Assembly (NCBI GenBank): GCA_046348995.1 | Contig: JAXMDB010000009.1 | Span: forward strand, 1 to 64,000 | DNA length: 64,000 bases | Source of the DNA: JANNSX01 sp046348995 | GTDB taxonomy: Bacteria; Pseudomonadota; Alphaproteobacteria; Rhizobiales; Hyphomicrobiaceae | Reading direction: 5' to 3' | Part shown: positions 51,558 to 59,243 of the stretch, piece after piece | Layout of the letters: each line of letters starts with the position of its first letter | Position numbering within the stretch: position 1 is the stretch's first letter | Notes under the pieces: generated by a model | The model's database searches: none | The model's input: the letters and a program-made list of their open reading frames with translations, nothing else | Told to the model about the DNA's origin: nothing | Made by a program: the position numbers and the translations under genes

Positions 51558-52505
51558 GTGGTCTGGAAGGGTTACGACTTCATCCCGCACGGCACGAAGA
51601 TCGACTTCATGCGCTACAAGGGGCTGTGTCTCACGGCCTCGCTCCTCATGATGGTCGGCTCGGTCATTCTGGCGTTCTACCCTGGGCTCACTTTCGGCAT
51701 CGATTTCAAGGGCGGCACGCTCATCGAGATCGGCTCCAAGACCGGCCCGGCCGACGTCGCCGACATCCGCTCGAAGCTGATGACCTTGGGTCTCGGCACG
51801 CCACAGGTGCAGGAGTTCGGCAAGCCCGAGGACGTGCTGATCCGCATCGAGGCGCAGCCCGGTGGTGAGGATGCGCAGAACGAGGTCGTCAACAAGGTCA
51901 AGCAGGCGCTCGGCGACGGCGTCGAGTATCGCCGCACCGAGGTCGTCGGCCCGGCCGTCTCCGAAGAGTTGAGAACGACAGGCATCATCTCGGTGCTCGT
52001 CTCGATCCTCGCCATCTGCGCCTATGTCTGGTTCCGCTTCGAATGGCAGTTCGCGGCCGGCGTCGTCATCGCGCTGTTGCACGACGTGCTGCTGACGGTC
52101 GGCATGTTCGTGATCACGAAGATGGAGTTCGATCTGTCGGTCGTCGCGGCGCTGTTGACGATCGTCGGCTACTCGGTGACGGACTCCGTCGTGATCGCCG
52201 ACCGCATCCGCGAGAATTTGCGCAAGTACAAGAAGATGCCGATGGACGCGCTGCTCAATCAGTCCATCAACGAGACCCTGTCACGGACCATCCTGACCAG
52301 CGGCAGCGTGATCTTCGTGCTGGCCTGCCTCGTGATCCTCGGCGGTCCGGTGATCCGCGCCTTCACCCTCGCCATGCTGTTCGGCATCGTGATCGGCACC
52401 TACTCGTCGATCTTCGTCGCCGCACCGGTGCTCGACTACTTCCATGTGAAGCGCGATTGGATGGCGCGCGACAAGGCCAAGGGGCAATCGAAGCCCGCCG
52501 TGTGA
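51558..52505 (+). CDS. secF: Protein translocase subunit SecF
   Basis: A 315-residue protein with six membrane helices. The family motif FGIDFKGGTLIEI is near residue 45, then a small periplasmic domain, then VVGPAVSEELRTTGIISVLVS, YSVTDSVVIADRIREN (conserved Asp) and LNQSINETLSRTILTS. It forms the SecDF complex. The start is GTG at 51558 with AAGGGAG upstream. It ends 27 bp before the Mth938-like gene, which is probably in the same operon. Confidence 0.95.
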   Translation: MVWKGYDFIPHGTKIDFMRYKGLCLTASLLMMVGSVILAFYPGLTFGIDFKGGTLIEIGSKTGPADVADIRSKLMTLGLGTPQVQEFGKPEDVLIRIEAQPGGEDAQNEVVNKVKQALGDGVEYRRTEVVGPAVSEELRTTGIISVLVSILAICAYVWFRFEWQFAAGVVIALLHDVLLTVGMFVITKMEFDLSVVAALLTIVGYSVTDSVVIADRIRENLRKYKKMPMDALLNQSINETLSRTILTSGSVIFVLACLVILGGPVIRAFTLAMLFGIVIGTYSSIFVAAPVLDYFHVKRDWMARDKAKGQSKPAV

Positions 52506-52532
52506 CGCACAAGCCCGGGAGGGCTTCGAGCG

Positions 52533-52922
52533 ATGAGCCGCCCCGAGCCGCGCTACGACGGGTTCTATCCCGGCCGGGCGCCGATCGACAGCTACGGCAA
52601 CGGCGGCTTCCGCTTCGCCGGCATGAGCCACAAGGGCGGCCTGTTGCTGCTGCCCGGCGGGATCAAGGCCTGGGCCGTCGCGGAGCCGGGCGATGTCACG
52701 CTTGAGACCTTGGCGCCGCTCCTAGCCGAGCGCGACGGGATCGAGGTGTTCCTCTACGGCAGCGGTGCGGTCCAGGTGTTTCCGCCGCGAGAGCTGCGCG
52801 AGGCGCTGGCCGAGCGGGGTCTGCATATCGAGACCATGACCACCGGCGCTGCCGCTCGCACCTACAACCTGCTGCTGGCCGAGAGCCGCGCCGTCGCCGC
52901 CGCCCTGTTGCCCGTCGCTTAG
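52533..52922 (+). CDS. Mth938-like domain protein (NDUFAF3 homologue)
   Basis: A protein of 129 residues with the Mth938/DUF498 fold signatures: ISYG/IDSYGNGGFRFAG, then GGLLLLPGGIKAWAV, and ERDGIEVFLYGSGAVQVFPP followed by MTTGAAARTYNLLLAESR. The mitochondrial homologue NDUFAF3 is a complex I assembly factor. In Alphaproteobacteria its gene commonly follows secF. Whether the bacterial protein also assembles complex I is an inference. Confidence 0.88.
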   Translation: MSRPEPRYDGFYPGRAPIDSYGNGGFRFAGMSHKGGLLLLPGGIKAWAVAEPGDVTLETLAPLLAERDGIEVFLYGSGAVQVFPPRELREALAERGLHIETMTTGAAARTYNLLLAESRAVAAALLPVA

Positions 52923-52997
52923 TTTATTGGTTTGTCGTGCTTCCTTGCGGTAAACCGCGCCGCACGTTTCCTGAAAGCCCTGTGAGGAGGCCTCGCC

Positions 52998-53594
52998 ATG
53001 GATTGGATCACGTCTACTCCCGCCCGCGCCTTCTGGAGCGGCGTCGCGCTCGTGCTCGTGGTCGCCCTCATCTGGCTCGCCGCCTGGGGCGACGAGTATC
53101 GCAACGTCTATCTGCCCGGCATCGGCTTCGTGCTCGTCCGCATCGTGCACGTCCTCGCCGCCATGATCTGGGTGGGCCTCATCTGGTACGTCAACTTCGC
53201 CCAGCTGGTCGCGGTCGAGGCGCTGGATGATGTGGGCCGCGTGGCCGTGCGCAAGGAGATCGCGCCGCGCGTCGCCTTCTGGTTCCGCCATATGGCGACG
53301 CTGACCGTGCTGTCGGGCATCGTGCTCATCTTCTTCACCGAGCATATGAGCTTCGAGGGGATCGGCCGGCCGAAGGGGGCGTTGCTGCTCGTGTCCATGC
53401 TGCTCGGCGTGGTCATGCTCGGCTTCGTGCATGCGGTCGTCTGGCCGGGCATGCAGGTGATCTTGGGTTTGCGGCCAGGCGACGCCGCCGCCAAGCAGGC
53501 CGCCCGCAAGCGCGTGAAGACGTTTGCGCGGCTCAATCTCGTGCTGGCGATCCCCACGAGCGCGGCCATGATCGGCGCCGCCCATCTCTACTGA
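52998..53594 (+). CDS. Urate_ox_N-like membrane protein
   Basis: A 198-residue integral membrane protein with four or five helices. MIWVGLIWYVNF, RIVHVLAAMIWVG and RKEIAPRVAFWFRHMATLTVLSG match the membrane domain found at the N-terminus of the urate hydroxylase PuuD family (PF06181). Only the membrane part is present: the cytochrome c domain of full-length PuuD is missing. Conserved histidines (HVLAAMIW; RHMATL; FVHAVVW) could bind heme. Urate oxidation is unproven for short forms. It lies between the Mth938-like and phytoene-synthase-like genes, 4 bp before the latter. Confidence 0.8.
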   Translation: MDWITSTPARAFWSGVALVLVVALIWLAAWGDEYRNVYLPGIGFVLVRIVHVLAAMIWVGLIWYVNFAQLVAVEALDDVGRVAVRKEIAPRVAFWFRHMATLTVLSGIVLIFFTEHMSFEGIGRPKGALLLVSMLLGVVMLGFVHAVVWPGMQVILGLRPGDAAAKQAARKRVKTFARLNLVLAIPTSAAMIGAAHLY

Positions 53595-53598
53595 ACCG

Positions 53599-54411
53599 AT
53601 GGCGCTCGACACCGAAACGCTCGCCCTCGTTCGCGCGCACGAGCCCGATCGCTATCTCGCCGCCCTCGCAGCGCCCGCGGAGGTGCGCGACGATCTCCTG
53701 GCGCTCGCCGCCTTCGCCGCCGAGGTCCGGCGTGTGCCCAAGCTCGCGCGCGATCCGCTCGTCGGCGAGATCCGCCTTACGTGGTGGCGTGAGGCGATCG
53801 AGGCGCTGGCGAATGGTGCGCGCACCGGCAACCCGATCGCCGATGCTTTGGCGCCCGCGCTCGCCCGCGGCGCGTTCTCCGCGCCCCGCCTCACCGGCTT
53901 CCTCGACGCCCTGGCCTTCGATCTCTCCCCGGTCGCGTTCGTCGATGCCGAGGCGCGGGCAATCTATCTCGGCAAAACGGAAGGCGCGCTGTTTCGCTTA
54001 GGCCTCGCCCGGCTCGGGTTGGGCGATCCACCCGATGCGCTCATCGGACTCGCCTCCCGGGCCTACGGTCTCGCCCGGGCGGCGCTCGATCTTCAAGGCC
54101 CGGCGCCGCTCGTCACGGCGGCGGATCTCGCCGCGACGGGCACGCGGCTCGCCGACCTGTCGCTCCCCGAGGGCGAGCAGGCGCGCGAGGCGATCGCGGG
54201 TCACTTTCGCGCGGAGATCAGCGAGATGCAGACAGTGCTGCGTCCACAGCTGGCGGCCGTCGCCGCCGAGCATCGGCCGGCCCTCCTACCGCTCGTGATG
54301 GCACCCTCCTATGCCGGCTGGGCCATGCGGGGATCGACCCCGCCGTCCGCGCCGCTTCGCCGCGTCTGGCGCATCTGGCGGGCCCATCGGACCGGCCGGC
54401 TTGGGGATTAA
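53599..54411 (+). CDS. Squalene/phytoene synthase family protein (NDUFAF6-like)
   Basis: A 270-residue protein. FAAEVRRVPKLARDPLVGEIRLTWWREAI near 35-65 is the characteristic first block of NDUFAF6-like members of the trans-isoprenyl diphosphate synthase superfamily, with the shared fold (YGLARA, near 150) and a C-terminal RRVWRIWRAH. The Asp-rich catalytic motifs of true squalene or phytoene synthases are not evident, so catalysis is doubtful. The mitochondrial homologue assists complex I assembly. Its position near secDF and the NDUFAF3 homologue matches the known alphaproteobacterial arrangement. Confidence 0.85.
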   Translation: MALDTETLALVRAHEPDRYLAALAAPAEVRDDLLALAAFAAEVRRVPKLARDPLVGEIRLTWWREAIEALANGARTGNPIADALAPALARGAFSAPRLTGFLDALAFDLSPVAFVDAEARAIYLGKTEGALFRLGLARLGLGDPPDALIGLASRAYGLARAALDLQGPAPLVTAADLAATGTRLADLSLPEGEQAREAIAGHFRAEISEMQTVLRPQLAAVAAEHRPALLPLVMAPSYAGWAMRGSTPPSAPLRRVWRIWRAHRTGRLGD

Positions 54412-54479
54412 GCTCGGAAATGACGTAATCGCATCACGATTGCCCCCTATGAGGCGGCCGACGCCAGGGAAATCATCGC

Positions 54480-56351
54480 ATGCCGACGTATCGTCTGCTT
54501 CTGCTCGCCCTCTTAACGCTGCTGCTCGCCGGCCAAAGCGCCGGTGCGGCTGAAATCCAATGGCGGCTCGAGAATCCGTTCCGTCTGTTCTCCGATCCGC
54601 GGCTCACCGAGCGCCATCGCCAGCTCTACGAGAAGCTCAGCGATGCCGAGCGATTGCAGCCTATTCTCAGCATCGAGCGGCGTCTGGCGTCGCACGATGG
54701 CCGCGGTTGGGCGCGCCAGGCCTATGGCAAGACCTGCTGGAGCGGCCGGGACAACGCCTACTCCGCCTGCGGCAGCGCTAACGACTACGTCTTCCCCAAG
54801 AGCCACCGCGTGATCGTCTCGACCGACGACATCGCCGTGCTCGCTCGCACCTGCGCCTGGACGATGACGCCCAAGGGCGGACGCGGCGCCGGCAAGCCGC
54901 AGCGCCTGCGCGGCCCCTGCCACGAGCCTCAGATGTTCGACATCCCCTATCCGGCCGGGGCCGAGGTCGCCGTGTTCGTCGACGGCGCGCTGGCCGGCCG
55001 CACCGACATCCGGGTCGAGGATCTCTTCATCGTCGGCTTCGGCGACAGCTTCGCTTCGGGCGAGGGCAACCCGGATGTCCCCGTCACCTTCACCGACGAT
55101 CGCGACATCAGCTACGGCAAGAGCCCCGACGGCATCGAGCTGCAGGGTTATCCGACTCGTCCGGGCAACTGGGACAAGATCGGCGACAGCGAATTCTTGA
55201 ACAACGGTCCCAAATGGTGGAACGCGCCTTGCCACCGCTCGCTCTACAACCATCAAGTGCGCGCCGCCTTGCAACTCGCCATCGAGGCGCCGCAGCGCGC
55301 CGTGACCTTCGTGAGCTTCGCCTGCGCCGGGGCCGAGATCACGACGGGCTTGATGCTCGAATACAAAGGAACGGAGTGGGCGACCGATCCCCCCGACCGG
55401 CCGCAAGTGTCGTCCGCCGCGCGCACGCAATGCGGCAGCACGCGAGCGGAAGAGAAGAAATACCAATTCACCTATTCGCTCAACGGCAAGGTGCCGGCGC
55501 TGCAGGACCTTTTCATCATCACCTGCGACCGGACCAAAGCGCGCAAGATCGATCTCGTCATGCTCTCGATCGGCGGCAATGACGTCGGCTTCTCCCGTCT
55601 CGTCGCCAACGCGATGCTCGACGACGCCGGCACGCTGCGCGATCTCGGCGGCTGGATGGGCCGCGTGCACGGAGGCAAGGAAGCGGAGGCGGCGCTGCCC
55701 GAGCTCGTCTATCGCTACAAAGCCCTGGCGCGTGCCTTTCGGGCGAATTTGCACATCTCCGATCGCGAGATGGATCGCGTGCTGCTGACGTCCTATCCGG
55801 TCATGTCGCTGCTCGAGGACGGCCGCAACGTCTGTCCGAACGGGCGTGAGGGCATGACGGTGTACCCGGAGTTCCATTTGAGCCGCGACAAGTCGGCAGA
55901 GGGTGAGAAGGCCGCGTTGAAGCTCTACAAAGCCGAGCAGGACGCCGCGTCGGCCAACGGCTGGACTTTCGTCGACAGCCACCGGCGCGCGTTCGCCGGC
56001 CACGGCGTCTGCATCGGCGCGAGCTTCCCGGGCAGCGATCCTGCCGACGATCTGCGGTTTCCCCGTCGCGTCAACGGCGAGTGGGTGCCGTTCGCGCCGA
56101 CCGAGTACGAACCCTATGCGCCGCGGCGGCGCTGGTTCCGCACGCCCAACGACGCCTATCTGACGGGCCACTTCCACATCGGAACCACCGTGGCGAAGCG
56201 CGTGTTGCGCCTGTCGAGCGTGTCGTGGTTCCAGCTCGTGCTCGCCGCGACCTATTCCGGCGCCTTCCACCCGACGGCCGAAGGTCAGGCCGTCATCGCC
56301 GATGCCGTGGCTTCGAAGGCCCGCGACGTCCTTGCGAAGTACGGGGAGTAG
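54480..56351 (+). CDS. Secreted SGNH/GDSL-family hydrolase
   Basis: A 623-residue exported protein. Signal peptide 1-23 (ends SAGA), then an N-terminal beta-rich domain (about 50-180) with paired Cys, then an SGNH hydrolase core: block I GFGDSFASGEGNP (Ser190), CHRSLYNHQ, block III IGGNDVGFS (Asn367), and block V FHPTAEGQ (His597). A very similar architecture is seen in bacterial secreted esterases of the SGNH family. It could deacetylate polysaccharide or lipid. Placed downstream of the sec operon with a 68-bp gap, it probably has its own promoter. Confidence 0.87.
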   Translation: MPTYRLLLLALLTLLLAGQSAGAAEIQWRLENPFRLFSDPRLTERHRQLYEKLSDAERLQPILSIERRLASHDGRGWARQAYGKTCWSGRDNAYSACGSANDYVFPKSHRVIVSTDDIAVLARTCAWTMTPKGGRGAGKPQRLRGPCHEPQMFDIPYPAGAEVAVFVDGALAGRTDIRVEDLFIVGFGDSFASGEGNPDVPVTFTDDRDISYGKSPDGIELQGYPTRPGNWDKIGDSEFLNNGPKWWNAPCHRSLYNHQVRAALQLAIEAPQRAVTFVSFACAGAEITTGLMLEYKGTEWATDPPDRPQVSSAARTQCGSTRAEEKKYQFTYSLNGKVPALQDLFIITCDRTKARKIDLVMLSIGGNDVGFSRLVANAMLDDAGTLRDLGGWMGRVHGGKEAEAALPELVYRYKALARAFRANLHISDREMDRVLLTSYPVMSLLEDGRNVCPNGREGMTVYPEFHLSRDKSAEGEKAALKLYKAEQDAASANGWTFVDSHRRAFAGHGVCIGASFPGSDPADDLRFPRRVNGEWVPFAPTEYEPYAPRRRWFRTPNDAYLTGHFHIGTTVAKRVLRLSSVSWFQLVLAATYSGAFHPTAEGQAVIADAVASKARDVLAKYGE

Positions 56352-56355
56352 GCGA

Positions 56356-57057
56356 TCAGCGGCCGAGCAGACGGTCCACAAAGGCCGGCACGATCTCCGT
56401 TGCGCGGCCGTGGATCGCCTCGTCGAACAGGCTCGCGCCTTCCGAGGGCTCGAGGTTGAGCTCGACGGTTCGGGCCTGCGCCCGGCGTGCCAAGCCGACC
56501 AGCCCCGCCGCCGGATAGACGGTGCCGCTCGTGCCGATCGAGACGAAGAGATCGGTCGAGCCGACGAGCGCGCCGATCTGCTCGAGATCGTAGGGCGTCT
56601 CGCCGAACCAGACGACGTCCGGGCGCAGCCGGCCTGTCGCGTCGCAGGACGGACAGACGGAGGCGAGCGTCATCTCCTCGCGCCATGGCGGGCGGGCGCC
56701 GCAATCGGTGCAGCGAGCCTTGTAGACCTCGCCGTGCATGTGGATGAGGCGCTGGGTGCCCGCCCGCTCGTGCAGCTCGTCGACGTTCTGGGTCACGACC
56801 CAGACCTCACCCGGATGCTCCTGCTCCAGCCGGGCGAGGGCCAAGTGCGCCGCGTTCGGATGCACTTCCGCGTGCTTGCCGCGACGCATGTTGTAGAAGG
56901 CGAGCACCCGCTCGGGATCGCGCTGGAAGCCCTCCGGGGTCGCGACGTCCCGATAGTCGACCTTGGCCCACAATCCGTCCTTGTCGCGGAAGGTCGAGAG
57001 GCCGGATTCAGCCGAGATGCCGGAGCCGGTCAGGATGACGATGCGACGCTCGCTCAT
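56356..57057 (-). CDS. cobB: NAD-dependent protein deacylase, sirtuin CobB type
   Basis: A 233-residue Sir2 protein. NAD-binding GSGISAESGL (11-20), the TQNVD (89-93) with catalytic His108 in HMHGE, and a zinc cluster Cys116, Cys119, Cys135, Cys138. FYNMRR (54-59) supplies the Tyr and Arg (Tyr55, Arg58) that mark class III sirtuins with desuccinylase/demalonylase activity, as in CobB and SIRT5. It therefore probably removes acyl groups, including succinyl, from lysines. It ends convergent with the SGNH gene (4-bp gap) and lies 9 bp after an SRPBCC gene. Confidence 0.92.
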   Translation of the reverse strand: MSERRIVILTGSGISAESGLSTFRDKDGLWAKVDYRDVATPEGFQRDPERVLAFYNMRRGKHAEVHPNAAHLALARLEQEHPGEVWVVTQNVDELHERAGTQRLIHMHGEVYKARCTDCGARPPWREEMTLASVCPSCDATGRLRPDVVWFGETPYDLEQIGALVGSTDLFVSIGTSGTVYPAAGLVGLARRAQARTVELNLEPSEGASLFDEAIHGRATEIVPAFVDRLLGR

Positions 57058-57066
57058 TGGTATGCG

Positions 57067-57480
57067 CTACCGCCTGGCCTTCGCCTCGGTGTGGCGCTTG
57101 AAGTTGTCGAGGATCGCCTGCCATCCGCCGCGCTGTTGCTCGACCGGATGCGTCGTCTCGGGATCGAAGGTCACGCGGACGCGGACGCCTTGCGGCGTCT
57201 CGTCGAAGTCGACGTTGGCCGTGCGGTCTCCGAAGGCGTAGCCGATCCGCTTGTTGGGCACGACCTCGGTATAGGTGCCGGCGAAGTCGAAGCCGAAGCT
57301 GCCGTCCTTGGCCTCCATGCGGGAGGAGAACGCCCCGCCAGGTCTCAAGTCGACACTGGCCTTCGTCGTGTGCCAGTCCTCCGACGCCGCGTTCCACTGC
57401 ATGATGTCGTCCGGAGTCGTATAGCGCCGCCAGACGTCGGCGATCGGTGCGGCGATGGTGGTCTCGACGGTGATGGTCAT
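57067..57480 (-). CDS. SRPBCC/AHSA1-type (START-like) protein
   Basis: A protein of 137 residues with the AHSA1 pattern: VETTIAAPIADVWRRYTTPDDIMQWNAAS at the start, a central RPGGAFSSRMEAKDG, then GYAFGDRTANV and HPVEQQRGGWQAILDNFKRH at the end. The fold binds hydrophobic ligands, and some members act as Hsp90 cochaperone-like or toxin-antitoxin-linked factors. Its ligand is unknown. It lies directly upstream of cobB in the same operon and is divergent from the DUF71 gene (54 bp). Confidence 0.87.
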   Translation of the reverse strand: MTITVETTIAAPIADVWRRYTTPDDIMQWNAASEDWHTTKASVDLRPGGAFSSRMEAKDGSFGFDFAGTYTEVVPNKRIGYAFGDRTANVDFDETPQGVRVRVTFDPETTHPVEQQRGGWQAILDNFKRHTEAKARR

Positions 57481-57534
57481 GGCATGATCTCTCTCTCATC
57501 GCCCCCGACCGCATATAGGTATCCTGGAGCCCCT

Positions 57535-58203
57535 ATGAAGACCATCGTCAGCTGGAGCTCGGGCAAGGATTCCGCCTGGGCGCTCCACACACTCAGGCAG
57601 ACACCCGGCATCGAGGTCGTGGGACTGCTGACCACGCTCGATGGCACGCGCCAGCGCGTGGGCATGCACGGCACGCGGCGCGAGATCGTCGAGGCGCAGG
57701 CAATGGCTGCCGGACTGCCCGTCGAGGTGCTCGAGCTGCCGGGTCCCTCGGTGCCCAATGCCGAGTACGAGACGATCATGGCCGGCTTCGTCGCCCGCGC
57801 ACTCGCCCGCGGCGTCGAGGCCGTGGCCTTCGGCGATCTCTATCTCGAGGACATTCGCGCCTATCGTGAGAGCCGGCTCGCGGGCACCGGCCTTAAGCCG
57901 CTGTTCCCTCTGTGGGGCCGCGACACGGCCACGCTCGCCCGCGAGATGATCGCGTCCGGTCTCGATGCGCGCGTCGTCGCCATCGATCTCGGCCATGTGC
58001 CGCGCGCGCTGGCTGGGACCCCTTTCGATGCCGCGTTTCTCGCCGCGCTCCCGGCCGGCACCGACCCGTGTGCGGAGAAGGGAGAGTTCCACACTGTGGT
58101 CGTCGGCGGGCCGATGTTTGCAACGCCGTTCGACGCGGTCGTCGGCCCCGTCACGGAGGAGGGCGGCTACGCCTTCGCAGATCTCAGGCTCAGAAGGTCT
58201 TAG
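57535..58203 (+). CDS. DUF71/Dph6-like ATP pyrophosphatase (adenine nucleotide alpha hydrolase)
   Basis: A protein of 222 residues from the ATG at 57535 (CTGGAG upstream). The PP-loop WSSGKDSAWAL (7-17) binds ATP, and FGDLYLEDIRAYRE plus EKGEFHTVVVGGP near the C-terminus match the diphthine-ammonia ligase-like family (ATP_bind_4). Bacteria lack diphthamide, so the amide-forming substrate is unknown. Its last four bases overlap the convergent HIT gene. Confidence 0.87.
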   Translation: MKTIVSWSSGKDSAWALHTLRQTPGIEVVGLLTTLDGTRQRVGMHGTRREIVEAQAMAAGLPVEVLELPGPSVPNAEYETIMAGFVARALARGVEAVAFGDLYLEDIRAYRESRLAGTGLKPLFPLWGRDTATLAREMIASGLDARVVAIDLGHVPRALAGTPFDAAFLAALPAGTDPCAEKGEFHTVVVGGPMFATPFDAVVGPVTEEGGYAFADLRLRRS

Positions 58204-58625
58204 GCGGTCTTCGCGAGCTCGGCCGAGAGCAGGGCCGCGTCCGCCTTGATGCGCTCCATGTCGCCCATCCGGCCGGCCGGCCCGAGGGGGACGTTCTCCC
58301 AACAGGGCAGCACATGATAGTGCAGGTGGAAGACCGTCTGGCCGGCGGCCGCCTCGTTGTACTGCTCGATCTTGACGCCGGGCGCGCCGAACGCCGCCAT
58401 CGCGGCGCGCGCGACCGTCTGCACGGTGACGAGACAAGCGGCGAGCTGGGCAGGGGAGGCGTCGAGCCCGTTGCGGCAAGCGGTCTTGGGGATCACGAGA
58501 GCGTGACCGCGCGACCTCGGCATGATGTCCATGAACGCAAATGTCTCGGAATTTTCGTAGATTTTGAACGATGGGATCTCGCCCCGGAGAACCTTGGCGA
58601 AAACGTTGCCTGGATCGTAGGTCAT
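58200..58625 (-). CDS. HIT family nucleotide-binding protein
   Basis: About 141 residues from the ATG at 58625 (MTYDPGNVF); the frame runs 60 bases further. It has the N-terminal VFAKVLRGEIPSFKIYE block (near 8-25), MPRSRGHALVIPK, and the histidine triad HLHYHVLP (His100, His102, His104). HIT hydrolases cleave nucleoside phosphoramidates or dinucleotides. The precise substrate is unknown. It is convergent with the DUF71 gene and divergent from the next small gene. Confidence 0.9.
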   Translation of the reverse strand: MTYDPGNVFAKVLRGEIPSFKIYENSETFAFMDIMPRSRGHALVIPKTACRNGLDASPAQLAACLVTVQTVARAAMAAFGAPGVKIEQYNEAAAGQTVFHLHYHVLPCWENVPLGPAGRMGDMERIKADAALLSAELAKTA

Positions 58626-58747
58626 GCGAATTCTCACGAAAATTGCCGGAATTTCGGACGGACACGGAAAGGCAGCCGAGACCATTCCTTTATACTCCCC
58701 GCTAAGACCCGCCTGCTAGTCTCTCGCTCGGGTGTGGAGCGGCGATC

Positions 58748-59065
58748 ATGGGCATTGGCAAACACGGCAAGAACGGCAAGCTCGGCTACAGCTTCGCCAC
58801 CTATCTGCTTTTGGCGTCCTTCGTGCTGGTCATCGGGCGCTACCAGGGTTGGTATCAAGTCCGGCCCGACTACAGCGTCGATCTGTCGGTCAACACCATG
58901 TTCGATCGCGCGTATGATGCGAGCCTCGTCTGCCCCGAGCAGAAGGGCGTCAGAGTCGTCCGCATCTCGGCGGCGACCGTCGAGGCCGCGCGTGACATCA
59001 TCGGCCGCGACCTGCCCCTGTGCAAGATTCGCAGCGTCACCCGCCATCGCAGCGCAAGCATCTGA
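58748..59065 (+). CDS. Small membrane-anchored hypothetical protein
   Basis: A 105-residue protein with a Lys/Gly-rich cytoplasmic start (GKHGKNGKLG), one membrane helix (about 15-30) and a periplasmic remainder with two Cys (CPEQKG, CKIRSV) that could pair. I recognise no family. The start ATG lacks a clean Shine-Dalgarno. It lies between the HIT and topA genes, on the same strand as topA, with 178 bp to topA in which I see no gene. Confidence 0.6.
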   Translation: MGIGKHGKNGKLGYSFATYLLLASFVLVIGRYQGWYQVRPDYSVDLSVNTMFDRAYDASLVCPEQKGVRVVRISAATVEAARDIIGRDLPLCKIRSVTRHRSASI

Positions 59066-59243
59066 ATTTGCGGACAAGTTGCGCTGGATGGCGACCTCGC
59101 CAGACCCTCGTGTTTGACAGGGGAGACCTGATCGACCATGTTCTGGCCGCCGTTACAGCTCGGCCTGACACCTTCGATCGGCGTGCGAGTTAAGCCCCGA
59201 TCCCCCATTTTCACTCATGTGACAGAGAAGAGACGCGGGCAGC

